Part shown: one piece after another, positions 20,401 to 25,302 of the stretch
Numbering within the stretch: position 1 is the stretch's first letter
Layout of the letters: each line of letters opens with the position of its first letter
Source: Streptomyces sp. MUM 203J
GTDB lineage: Bacteria > Actinomycetota > Actinomycetes > Streptomycetales > Streptomycetaceae
Length of the DNA stretch: 64,000 nucleotides
Assembly (NCBI RefSeq): GCF_022414595.1
Contig: NZ_JADWYO010000018.1
Location: forward strand, 1 to 64,000
Direction of reading: 5' to 3'
Notes under the pieces: generated by a model
The model's input: only the letters and a program-made list of their open reading frames with translations
The model's database searches: none
Told to the model about the DNA's origin: nothing
Translations under genes and position numbers: made by a program

Positions 20401-23400
20401 GTTCTGGAACCCGTACAGGCCGTAGTGGTTGCTCATGGTGCCGACGAGCACGCCGACGTCGCCCTCGTACCGACGGTGGATCGTCTCGCGGGAGTAGCCC
20501 GCGTCCTCCAGTGCCTCGACACCGACCTGGAGGAAGAGGCGGACTTCGGGGGACATGCGTTCCGCGTCGCGCTTCGAGATGCGGAAGTAGCGGGGATCGA
20601 AGGTGTCGATCTCCCGGAGGAACGTTCCGGTGCGGATGGAGCTCTTGCCGAGGACACTGCGCTCGGGGCTGTGGATCGCTTCGTGGTCCCACCGGTCGCG
20701 CGGCACTTCCCGGAAGAGGTGGCGCCCTTCTTCGAGAACCGTCCACAGTTCGTCGAGGGTGTCGGCACCGGGGTACCTGCCCGAGATGCCGACGATCGCG
20801 ATGTCGTGGTGGTCGTCGGTAGCGGGGCCGACCGGAGAGGCCGCGGCGGAGGCGCGGTGTGCGGTCCCGGGCCGGTGGTCCGCGTCCGGTTCTGGCGCTG
20901 TGTGCTCCGGCTCGGCCGTCGGCTCGTCGTCGGCCCCGAAGCGCGATTCCAGCGTCGTCCGGTGCTCCTCGACCAGGTAGCCGGCGACACCGTCGATGTC
21001 GACGTACTCGAAGAAGAGCGTCTTGGGCAGCGGTCCGAAGATCTCTCCGAGGCGCTCGGTGGCCTCCAGCACGCCGATCGAGTCGATCCCGTACTCGATC
21101 AGGCCGACAGTCGTCCTCAGCGTCGCCGGGTCGTGGTGCAGTACCTCGCCCAGCACGGTTTTCAGCAGCTCTGTGGTGCGCGCCAGGAGGTCGTCCCCGG
21201 TGAGTGGGCCCGTGGCCCGGGCCGGCGCGGCGGGGCCGGCAGGCCGGGGCGCGGGCTCGGCGTGCCGCTGCGGTGCGAGGGTGGCTTCCGCGCCGTACGC
21301 GACGACGACGTGTTCCGGGGTGTCGCGCAGGGCGGCGCCCAGGATCCGCAGGCCGTCCTCCGTCGGCAGCGGCTCCCAGCCGCGCTGCCGACGCATCGAC
21401 GCGCGGGTCACGTCGTCGACCGTCATCCCGCCGTCCGCCCACAGCGGCCAGCCGATCGCCACGGTCCGGCCGCTCCGCTCGCCGGCCTCCACGAGCGCCT
21501 GGCGGTCGTGGGCGAAGGCGTCCAGGAAGGCGTTCGCCGCCGCGTAGTCGCCCTGACCCGCGTTGCCGTACATCCCGGCGACGGAGGAGAAGAGCACGAA
21601 GAAGTCGAGCGGGAGGCCCCGGGTGGCCGCGTCGAGATGGAGGGCGCCGCTCACCTTCGGCCTCAGCACCTCCGCCACGTCCCGCGGATCCTTGGTGAGG
21701 AGGTACCCGTCCCGCAGCGTCCCCGCCGCGTGGACGATCCCGTCCAGGGATCCGTGCTCGCGCACGATGGCCCGGACGGCGCGCTCCACGTCCCGCGCGC
21801 TGCCGACGTCGGCGGGGAGGTAGTGCGCGTCGACGCCGGCCGCACGCAGCGCCTGGAGCGTTTCGTCGGTGGCGTCCCCGACCTCGGTACGGCCGCTGAG
21901 GACGACGGTGACGTCGGCGCACCGCGCGAAGTACCGCGCGACGCTGCGGCCGATGCCGCCGAGGCCCCCCGTGAGCCAGTAGACCCCGCCCGCCCTGAGC
22001 GGCGGAGTCTGCGGCCCGGTGCCCGGTTCGACGGCGACGGGGCGCCAGGCGTGGCGCGTGCCGTCCGCACAGTGGCGGATCTCGGCGTCGGACGCGGTCG
22101 GATCGGCTGCCTCGCAGCGGACGAGACCCGCGATCCGGTCGGACCGAGCGGTACCGAACCCGGCAACGCGCACGACTCGCCCGGAGACGGACGGGTTCTC
22201 CAGGTTCAGGGTCCTGAAGAGGCCGACGAGCGGTGCGTGGAAGCGGCGCGGGACCCGGTCGTCGACCAGGACGAGGAAACGATGCGCTCCCCTCGGCCTC
22301 GACCGCAGCAGTTCCCGCACCCGCCCCAGGACGAGGTCCAGCACCGTGCCGACGCCGTCCGCCACCGCGTCGGGAGTGACGTCGGGCAGGACGGTGAACG
22401 GCAGGCCCGTCGCGTCGGAGACCTCGGAAGCGAAGGTGTCCGGCCTTCCGGTGAGGAAGCCGTGCACAGTGACCGGTCCGGCCGCGGCCCCGGGCGGCGC
22501 CTCCACCCAGCGGGAGGCGGCGGCCACGACACGCGGCCCGCGGGGACCCGCCGCCTCGGTGACGGTCCGCTGGGCCAGTCCGCGCAGGCGGGCGCGGACG
22601 ACACCGGCGTCGTCGCACAGGTCGATGTCGAAGGTGGTGAGCCCTTTCCCGCCGCCCCGGCGGCGGACCCAGGCCCACATCACGTCCGCACAGGGGCCGT
22701 GGACGTCGATCCGGTCGAGGGCGAAGGGCATCGACAGGCTCCGGCTCTCCCCGGGTGCCAGGGCCGCCCGGAGCAGGACCGACGCCTGGAACCCTGCGTC
22801 CAGCACACTCGGGGGCAGCACCGTGGCGGCGTCCGCGGCGGGCCGCTGAAGGCGCGCGAGCAGCTCCCCTGCCCCGAACCGGATTTCGGTGAGCCCGCGC
22901 ATCGCCGGCCCGTATTCCAGGCCCGCCTGGCGGAGGTCCGCGTACGCCTTGGCGGGATCGTGCGGCGTGTCGCAGGACGCGCGCAGCCGGTCCAGGTCGA
23001 GCCTTTCGGGCTCGTCGTGCTCGCCGGCCGTATCCACCGAGGCGGTGCCCCGGCTGTGGACGACGACCGGCTGGTCCCCGGCATCGGTCCCCGTGCGGAT
23101 CTCGTACCCGAGGGTGCCGTCGTCCCGAGCGGTGATCACCACATGGGCCTCGACGGGCTGCCCGTCCACCACCAGCGGGCGCAGCCATGCCGTGTCGCTC
23201 AGCCGCACCGCCGTGCCGGCCATGTCACCGCGACGGGTGGCGCAGGACACGGCCGCGCGGGCCATCTCCAGCTGGGCGGCGGCGGGCAGCACCCGCGCGC
23301 CGTGCACCCGGTGCGCGTCGAGGAACGGCTCGTCACCCGTGAACACCGAGGTGTAGCGGTGTTCGTCGAGGCAGGAGGTGTTGCGGGGCACGAGCGGGTG

Positions 23401-25302
23401 CGGCGCGTCGCTCGCGGGCGCCGACGTGGCCTGCTCGTCGGCCGGACCGGCACGGAACCAGTGGCGTTCACGCGCGAAGGGGTATGCGGGCAGTCGCACG
23501 CGACGTGCCCGCGCGTGCTCCACGAGCACGGTCCAGTCCACGTCGCCGCCCTCGGCCCACCGCGTCGCGGTCGCCAGCGCTTCGGCGAAGCCGTCGCCGC
23601 CGAGCTGCTCGGCCGGGCCGTGCGCGGTGGTGTCGGGGAGCGTCCCGTCCGCGAACTCGTCGAGGGCGTCCAGGAGCCGCCGCAGGTCCGCCACCACGAA
23701 GGCGACGCGCGCGGCCATCGGTTCGCGACCGGTCTGGAGGGTGTACGCGATGTCGGCGAGCTCGCGCGGGGCCCGCACCGGCGCGGCGGCGGACCCGTCG
23801 GTGTCGGACGTGGCCAGGAACGCGCGCAGCCGCCGTGCCGCCTCCCGCAGACGCTCGGGGGTCCGGGCGGAGAGCGGCACGATGTGGGGGCTCACGGCCT
23901 CGGCCTCGGTGTCCGGCCGCTCGTCGTGCAGGTGTTCCTCCAGGACGACGTGGGCGTTGGTCCCGCCGAAGCCGAAGGAGCTGACTCCGGCCCGGCGAGG
24001 GACCGGAGTGCCGTCGGGACCGGGGGCGGGCTCGGCCCAGGGCTGGGTCTCACGGACGATGTGGAAGGGGCTGTCGGCCAGGTCGATGAGCGTGTTCCGC
24101 TGCTCGAAGCCGACGGTCGCGGGGAGCATCCTGGCGGCGAGGGCGGCGATCACCTTGGCCACGCCGGCGACTCCGGCCGCGCCTTCGAGGTGCCCGATGT
24201 TGGTCTTGACCGAGCCGATGCCGGTGGTCCCCGGCTCGGGCCGTGTGCCTTGCGCCCGGTGGAGGTTGCGGAAGGCCCGCTTGAGCGCGGCGACCTCGAT
24301 GGGATCCCCGACGGGCGTGCCGGGTCCGTGCGCCTCGATGTACGACACGGTCTCCGGGCGGATGCCCGCACGGGTGTAGAGACCCTCGACGAGGTCCGCC
24401 TGCGCGACCGGGTTGGTGACGGTGAGCGAACCGGTCCGGCCGCCGTGGTTGGTGGCGGCTCCCCTGATCACCGCGTACACGGGGTCGCCGTCCGCGACGG
24501 CCCGCGCCAGCGGTTTCAGCAGCAGGACCGCGCCGCCCTCACCGCGGACGTAGCCGTCGGCGCCCTGATCGAACGCCCGGCAGCGGCCGGTGGGAGACAG
24601 CATGCTCGCCTGGCTGAAGGCGACGAAGTGCTTGGGCGACCAGCAGAGGTTCACCCCGCCGGCGAGGGCGAGTCCGCAGTCGCCGTTCCGCAGGGCGGTG
24701 ACCGCCTCGTAGACGGAGACCAGCGAACTGGAGCACGCGGTGTCGTTGGTGATGCTGGGTCCCTGGAAGTCGAAGTGGTACGAGACCCGGTTGGAGATGA
24801 TCGAATACGCGGTGCCGGTCGGGAAGTAGGCGTCGGTCCTCGCCCCGTCCCGCTCCATCAGTTCCGCGTAGTCCGCGTGGCACACGCCCATGAAGACGCC
24901 GGTCCTCGTCCCCGCCAGCTCGCTCGCGCGCATGCCCGCGTCCTCGATCGCGTGCCAGGCGAGTTCCAGGGCGAAGCGCTGCTGCGGGTCCATGCTCTCC
25001 GCTTCACGCGGAGAGATGTTGAAGAAGGCGGCATCGAAGCAGTCGGCCTGCTCGACGAAGCCGCCCCATACGCTGTTCGTCTTCTGAGCGCCGCGCCGCG
25101 GACTGCCGAACCAGCGCTCCTTCGACCACCGCTCCGGCGCCACCTCGGTGATCAGGGAACGCCCCTCGGCCAGGTGCCGGGAGAACTCCTGCAACGTGTC
25201 CGAGCCGGGCACCCGCAGCGCGAGCCCGACGATCGCGACGCCGTCCGCGCCCGCCTGTGCCTCGTCGTCCACCGCGTCCCGGCGCCGCCCGTGCGGATTC
25301 AT
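5485..25302 (-). CDS. AT-less type I polyketide synthase, five modules plus thioesterase, glutarimide class
   Basis: This 6,605-residue protein builds the whole polyketide backbone. Domains in order are KS-DH-KR-ACP, KS-B-ACP, KS-KR-ACP, KS-ACP, KS-DH-KR-MT-ACP-TE. All five KS have the active-site Cys (190, 1671, 2713, 3886, 4638), and the five ACPs have the Ser for phosphopantetheine (1408, 2455, 3636, 4403, 6265). No AT domain is present, so extender units must come from the discrete AT at 42430-43338. A DH-like fold without catalytic motifs follows KS2; with the amidotransferase and ACP upstream this is the hallmark of glutarimide synthases (iso-migrastatin, 9-methylstreptimidone, cycloheximide). 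The start codon overlaps the amidotransferase stop (ATGA), so translation is probably coupled. The MT in the last module only, and a TE followed in trans by a carboxylic acid reductase, are the features that set the product. Confidence 0.97.
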   Translation of the reverse strand: MNPHGRRRDAVDDEAQAGADGVAIVGLALRVPGSDTLQEFSRHLAEGRSLITEVAPERWSKERWFGSPRRGAQKTNSVWGGFVEQADCFDAAFFNISPREAESMDPQQRFALELAWHAIEDAGMRASELAGTRTGVFMGVCHADYAELMERDGARTDAYFPTGTAYSIISNRVSYHFDFQGPSITNDTACSSSLVSVYEAVTALRNGDCGLALAGGVNLCWSPKHFVAFSQASMLSPTGRCRAFDQGADGYVRGEGGAVLLLKPLARAVADGDPVYAVIRGAATNHGGRTGSLTVTNPVAQADLVEGLYTRAGIRPETVSYIEAHGPGTPVGDPIEVAALKRAFRNLHRAQGTRPEPGTTGIGSVKTNIGHLEGAAGVAGVAKVIAALAARMLPATVGFEQRNTLIDLADSPFHIVRETQPWAEPAPGPDGTPVPRRAGVSSFGFGGTNAHVVLEEHLHDERPDTEAEAVSPHIVPLSARTPERLREAARRLRAFLATSDTDGSAAAPVRAPRELADIAYTLQTGREPMAARVAFVVADLRRLLDALDEFADGTLPDTTAHGPAEQLGGDGFAEALATATRWAEGGDVDWTVLVEHARARRVRLPAYPFARERHWFRAGPADEQATSAPASDAPHPLVPRNTSCLDEHRYTSVFTGDEPFLDAHRVHGARVLPAAAQLEMARAAVSCATRRGDMAGTAVRLSDTAWLRPLVVDGQPVEAHVVITARDDGTLGYEIRTGTDAGDQPVVVHSRGTASVDTAGEHDEPERLDLDRLRASCDTPHDPAKAYADLRQAGLEYGPAMRGLTEIRFGAGELLARLQRPAADAATVLPPSVLDAGFQASVLLRAALAPGESRSLSMPFALDRIDVHGPCADVMWAWVRRRGGGKGLTTFDIDLCDDAGVVRARLRGLAQRTVTEAAGPRGPRVVAAASRWVEAPPGAAAGPVTVHGFLTGRPDTFASEVSDATGLPFTVLPDVTPDAVADGVGTVLDLVLGRVRELLRSRPRGAHRFLVLVDDRVPRRFHAPLVGLFRTLNLENPSVSGRVVRVAGFGTARSDRIAGLVRCEAADPTASDAEIRHCADGTRHAWRPVAVEPGTGPQTPPLRAGGVYWLTGGLGGIGRSVARYFARCADVTVVLSGRTEVGDATDETLQALRAAGVDAHYLPADVGSARDVERAVRAIVREHGSLDGIVHAAGTLRDGYLLTKDPRDVAEVLRPKVSGALHLDAATRGLPLDFFVLFSSVAGMYGNAGQGDYAAANAFLDAFAHDRQALVEAGERSGRTVAIGWPLWADGGMTVDDVTRASMRRQRGWEPLPTEDGLRILGAALRDTPEHVVVAYGAEATLAPQRHAEPAPRPAGPAAPARATGPLTGDDLLARTTELLKTVLGEVLHHDPATLRTTVGLIEYGIDSIGVLEATERLGEIFGPLPKTLFFEYVDIDGVAGYLVEEHRTTLESRFGADDEPTAEPEHTAPEPDADHRPGTAHRASAAASPVGPATDDHHDIAIVGISGRYPGADTLDELWTVLEEGRHLFREVPRDRWDHEAIHSPERSVLGKSSIRTGTFLREIDTFDPRYFRISKRDAERMSPEVRLFLQVGVEALEDAGYSRETIHRRYEGDVGVLVGTMSNHYGLYGFQNSLTRGAPATGSYMATIPNMLSYFYGFSGPSIFLDTMCSGSSTCIHQAVQMLRTGECKMVVAGGANLLLHPYNLITSSHEHFTTATSDVIRSFGLGADGTILGEGVGAMVLKPLAEAERDGDHVHAVIKGTALSNAGVRNGFTVPNPRMQARAVEKAIDDSGVDPRTITYVEGHGSGTSLGDPIEVRALTTAFGRHTRDKQFCALGSVKSNMGHLLHAAGMIGFAKVILQLRERTLVPSLHSEELNPDIDFEDTPFHVQRELSEWKPAVTTENGSTVVHPLRAGITSIGAGGMNSHIVVEEYTARPGPRTGGPQGPDLFVFSAMTDTALETSLARFRDYLASADEADLPSIAHTLRVGKNELPRRWAFLAKDLPGAVEAVDRYLAGDHDQAAALADTDPSTATARELAVAWTGGGSVDWTPLTGAQPPRRISLPAYPFERVRCWTEPEPGAPHVTAPLALREKPHPFLGANHSDIDGLRYGLDVHLDDLADYGCAQDKVRGIVPTFVVDLALALGKVTGFTDTPRVSGLRLHGPVPWAATARLVTTLTPVDRDAARAVVFREDETGARAPVAEFDVHPDHGRAAPDAGPVVTDGTEGLRRDATRVLDRTEVLAELEEGGVTPEPLRCGVSGAYWLPGGRLVLTVAVPRLRQDHTPRNVRIAPHVLAAVAHCVHLAAKQAGEPDWPRRFPHRIDEVRLFGGKRAADDVAYVVLDPPPGAGAPGGRVRLADRDGRVLAELTGMGWGDADAAPHHTDVERRGTPVQVPDTRTEQPPAHPTPPRSDDDALVAFAVDELRRLAADILRFDADELDAHTGFDAFGFDSVSLVAFSKLVKESLGIEPTPVLFFDVNTLAALAAHLVAEFGDRIRTARDRSAPAPAPTPPPTPAGQVPPGRTAHQSRPGEGSRPAPGRADRPVPIAVIGVAGRFPQAPDLDTYWSNLAAGKDCVTEFPVHRHDAAYTRVVEEAEFPHHAGVVDDADTFDAEFFRIYPREAELMDPQHRLALETVWSAVEDSGYTPGALPRNTGLFFGVSGTDYATLLTTYGVEPDAFTATGNAHSMLVNRISYILDIRGPSQPVDTACSSSLVAVHRAMEAIRSGSCDLAIAGGVNLLLGVDTFVSAHRAGMLSPTGRCRTFARDADGYVRGEGVGALVLKPLDAAERDGDAILGVLLGSAENHGGRANSLTAPNADAQADLVGTAMNGIDPDTVDYIETHGTGTAIGDPVEVHALRTAFRRLGAGPRADIGLGSVKTNIGHLEAAAGVAGLLKVLLAMRHGVIPASLHCAELNPYLRLDEGPFRVVRENEPWRRRPGPGGALYPRRAGVSSFGFGGVNCHVVVEEYTAGGARDGGADVAGTPVAVPLSARTPGQLRQVALGLLAHLEGTPEPHALRPLAWTLQTGREAMRERVGWVVGSRRELVTRLRAFTEDGAHPGHGVRGTVARRSGDSAPVARDGDPARLLARWAEGDAVDWRALYGASTPRRVHLPTYPFGRERYWIPGAAPDRPARSREAHRPTTGTALLVPRRIPKPAPAHDEAGHGTPPRRVVILCGALATAREPVERRIGDVRCFTAESSRQRLDSRFGDVSRQVFEIVRDVVAEVSADRTLVQVVAPVGGDDTVHLALAGLLRTAAAEDPSLTAQLVCLDVSGGQVPDGATVAALVAENARAADDDLVFHQDGVRSVLTWRHATAPAGDTTVPWRDGGVYLITGGAGGIGAVVARAIARDVAGPTLVLTGRSPRDARIDTLLDELRAAGAAARYARADISRQEEVRHLVKDIRERDADLHGIVHCAGVLHDAALVNKTAQEWSDVLAPKADGLVHLDRAVGDAPLDFLLLCSSGSAITGNPGQADYATANAFLDAFALLRGARVAAGERSGRTLSLAWPLWREGGMTVDESVRARLRQSRGLTPMESAEGIEALVRSWRLGDEGRVWVHHGDPTRVPATPDGPGTQPPAPARAAAPAPADPDHVVGETLRRLAETFARVTGTAPGAVDGDAPLNAMGLDSIMIVQLNRELALTYGEVSKTVFYEFPTLRAIAEHLAPRPLMSEHVPRGSAPRTGESAGRTPTPRPSGAASRTKREPIAVIGMTGRYPGAADLTEFWENLKAGRDRIREIPADRWPLEGFYEPVRATAITTGRSYSRWGGFLDDFAAFDPLFFRIAPRDAYAMDPQERLFLQAAWEVLEDAGYTPEELGVRHGKRVGVFAGVTKSGHARHGARRLPSGETIVPALSFASLSARTSHILDLRGPSLTIDTMCSASLTAVHEACEHLHQGSCEAAIAGGVNLYLHPLDYVELCRSDMLSAGPRLRSFGSGGDGFVPGEGVGAVLLKPLSRAQADGDRVLAVIRGTSVNHAGRTHGYTVPSPGAQAELIRDALDRAEVSARDIGYVEAHGTGTELGDPIEVKGLTLAFAQDTADRRFCALGSVKSSIGHLEAAAGVAGLAKAVLQLQHKQFAPSLHAEELNPGLDLDRTPFFVQRELADWPSDRPRLASVSSFGAGGSNAHVILEEHVSESAPGRASAQAGAEHLVVLSARTPEQLRDHAGRLADHLAGTGSGVDLADLAFTLQTGRVAWEERLAVVVTSVAELSETLRAYLEQDTAAPGVYRGTVGHTRGALAELTEDEELRELLVTRWAETGKLSKIAALWTEGVTPHWPALHGSTTPRRISLPTYPFARDRYWAGDLEAVGTPDAGGAAAADRAAGVPDTVDAARPTHPASAPPPASAEAGDAAAGRPPARLGEQVRSVVRAKLADALAMDEREIDGGRAFAEFGLDSILGVRFVHELNETLRLDLTTSAIYDHSTADRLVAHVLDVHREALALPAPVNAPLSVAPAPPETADVLRRETSGRGPIAVVGMSGRFAAAQSLDELWHHLAEGHDLTREATRWPLPAVDDVGNPRCTRGGFLDHIDEFDPLFFNISGVEAAVMDPQQRLLLEESWKALEDAGYAGNAINERDCGVYVGCWEGDYRNLLDEDAPAQAFWGNLGSLVPGRIAYFLDLKGPAIAVDTSCSSSLVALDLACKDLWSRETDTALVGGVYVQSTPRLFDLAGRAGMLSPTGSCRAFDHRADGFVPGEGVGVLVLKRLEDALADGDHVHGVIRASGTNHDGATNGITAPSSVSQERLLSEVYDRSGVDVETIQLVEAHGTGTKLGDPIEFQALTGAFRKNTDKTGYCALGSVKTNLGHTQYAAGVAGILKVLLGMKHGRIPASLHFEKPNEAVRLDDSPFYLNTRTQPWPTPVSGPRRGVVSSFGASGTNAHVVLEEPPTVPVPRTPAPAHVVVLSARSREQLARQVARLAAHCRRETALDCGDISWTLAVGRAHFTHRFACVVRDREDLVQVLEEGLGGPRALTGEAASRVPAASTTDLTALAGLFVQGAELHFARLLPGAGHGRRRVPLPTYPFARESHWATGTPPVEPAPSVPSAEDTPVTAPAPVAQTPVAPAHPRLTGLAPVPGAPGTLRGTVRLTGDELLLRDHRVRGGRVLPGVVHLELAREAAARALGADPAAPLRMRNVTWVRPLAVDGRLDVEVMVRPDGEGVAVTIGSAAPDAGSYSEGRVLRSTDSPPAPVDLTALRAACPTRVPGTRIAEALVAAGITHGPSLRAIDEAYVGDGTVVARLSEPSDEPCPYILRPALMDSAIQASAALTLDGSGPPSGEVVVPFALDALELHGPCEETMWAVVRVTDPQRAAGALGRLDIDLVDEEGAVRVRMTGYTSRAVPEPAPSLFAPAWEPVPAGEPGETPASGRDRVLVVGASDEQLAGIVRHFPQARAWPLAPSASAEENTVALKAMGEIDHLLWIAPDTAPHAMDTTGFAAAREDGVIAAFRMVKALLRADGDARSLGVTLITRNALATCPGEATRPAHAALHGLFGSLEREYGHWTVRRVDLDEATETAEALAGMPVHTPGGTWVRRSGQWLRLRLVPSASAHPATVPYREGGVYVVIGGAGGLGEAWTRHVTENHGARVVWLGRRPQDASIEARLHAARGRGEVRYLSADATDPQALRAAHEEIRARYGRIDGVVHSALVLRDRGLANMEETDFRAALAAKADTSVGMAEVFAREPLDFVLFFSSLQSFVTAAGQSNYAAGCAFADAYAHLLGRHLDCPVRVMNWGWWGSVGSVASAFHERSMARWGLRSIEPPEAMAALDTLLSGPQPQMGYVKLTDPKAVEPIDPTLRTTVYARASVGVAPETVTARAKQAGGDERLLRGTADWRRTERDPLLARLIRGHLEALGVVRAGEPAPADPSVLRSRGGIHERYTAWLAHSLRVIPHHAPPLDVLRRQWAEECARWSADQDKAAELALVDATLKALPDILTGRTPATDVVFPRGSVELVEGCYRNNRVADTFNHTMAVAASGIVAELLRQDPATRIRILEIGAGTGGTSAGVLAALRPYQDGIETYTYTDLSKAFLNRAQARYGPDTPYLDCRRFDVEQPLAQQGIEPGGYHLVIAANVLHATRDMRNTLRNAKAAMRERGWLLLNELTAFDVFSHLTFGLLEGWWLSEDVPLRVEGSPALAPDTWREVLRGEGFSSIVSLLPSARDLGQQIIAAQGDGIARQRVTAPAPPATEPPRRQTSAPVPPAPVPAPAPAPATPISGDTRAALLAVHLTDKAAETLRVPAEKIDPETSLTAYGMDSILVLQFTNALRQDLGELSSTLVFEKDSVARLGAHLLEDRGEEVDALVAALRPGPVHDEGAVGAADPSPGTLFDAAVRSVPPARGGALLKAAARLRPAFVSGAAGVEPEPLHLAEGTHEVGLVCLPSLIAPTGAHQFLRLAMALRGQHSVWAIGMPGYGTGEPLPQSLDAAVDLQVAALRRRFAGRQFALVAYSSGGWPAHEIVRRLEAEGTPPAALVLLDSPVRAREALADDMITITRWLADRFPQLPVDDEQLTAMARYAELFADWAPRPVSTPTLFVAPAETEALSEVLGDGSRRPWPPHWPLEHTRLEVLGNHFTLLEEHAEATASAVRRWLVRRLG
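5488..11886 (-). other. PKS module 5: KS-DH-KR-MT-ACP-TE
   Basis: KS Cys is 4638. DH has His5105 (HxxxGxxxxP) and Asp5266 (DSAIQ). KR has Tyr5714 in SNYAAGCAF, a variant in which the usual Asn after Tyr is Cys. The C-methyltransferase has the SAM motif LEIGAGTGG near residue 6000. ACP Ser is 6265. The TE has Ser6458 (AYSSG) and His6581 (GNHF). Predicted output is an alpha-methyl-alpha,beta-unsaturated acid. Confidence 0.87.
11887..14187 (-). other. PKS module 4: KS-ACP, no reductive or methyl domain
   Basis: KS has Cys3886 in DTMCSAS. Only about 220 residues of post-KS linker separate it from the ACP (Ser4403), which is too short for a methyltransferase (about 300 residues). The module should pass on a beta-keto chain with an unsubstituted alpha carbon. 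Confidence 0.88.
14188..17682 (-). other. PKS module 3: KS-KR-ACP
   Basis: KS has Cys2713 in DTACSSSL and HGTGT. The KR has TGGAGGIG near residue 3333, Tyr3482 in the ADYATAN segment, and an LHD motif (B-type). ACP Ser is 3636. No DH is present, so the module should leave a beta-hydroxyl, the equivalent of the bridging C8 alcohol of cycloheximide. Confidence 0.88.
17683..20862 (-). other. PKS module 2: KS-B(branching)-ACP
   Basis: The KS carries Cys1671 in DTMCSGSS rather than DTACSSS. The following about 280 residues (2095-2378) align with a DH by position, but the HxxxGxxxxP region reads AQDKVRGIVP and no DxxxQ is seen. That matches branching (B) domains, which with their KS perform a vinylogous Michael addition of malonyl to the enoyl chain and set up glutarimide closure. 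ACP Ser is 2455. Confidence 0.82.
20863..25302 (-). other. PKS module 1: KS-DH-KR-ACP
   Basis: KS covers about residues 22-455 with Cys190; its usual HGTGT reads HGPGT. DH (635-915) has both catalytic parts, His664 in a HxxxGxxxxP motif and Asp835 in DxxxQ. KR (about 1105-1300) has an intact TGGLGGIG motif, Tyr1253, and the Asp of an LRD motif that suggests B-type stereochemistry. ACP Ser is 1408. Expected action is to extend malonamyl and reduce/dehydrate it to a 4-carbamoyl-2-butenoyl thioester. Confidence 0.9.

Noticed and set aside
20163..20414. Possible inactive KS2 because DTACSSS reads DTMCSGSS
   Set aside because: The Cys and both His motifs are kept. DTMCS variants are common in trans-AT KS domains, and module 4 shows the same in part.
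16205..23188. A 2,327-codon minus-strand frame inside the PKS
   Set aside because: It is the PKS read in another frame: very Arg/Pro/Gly-rich and without any motif.
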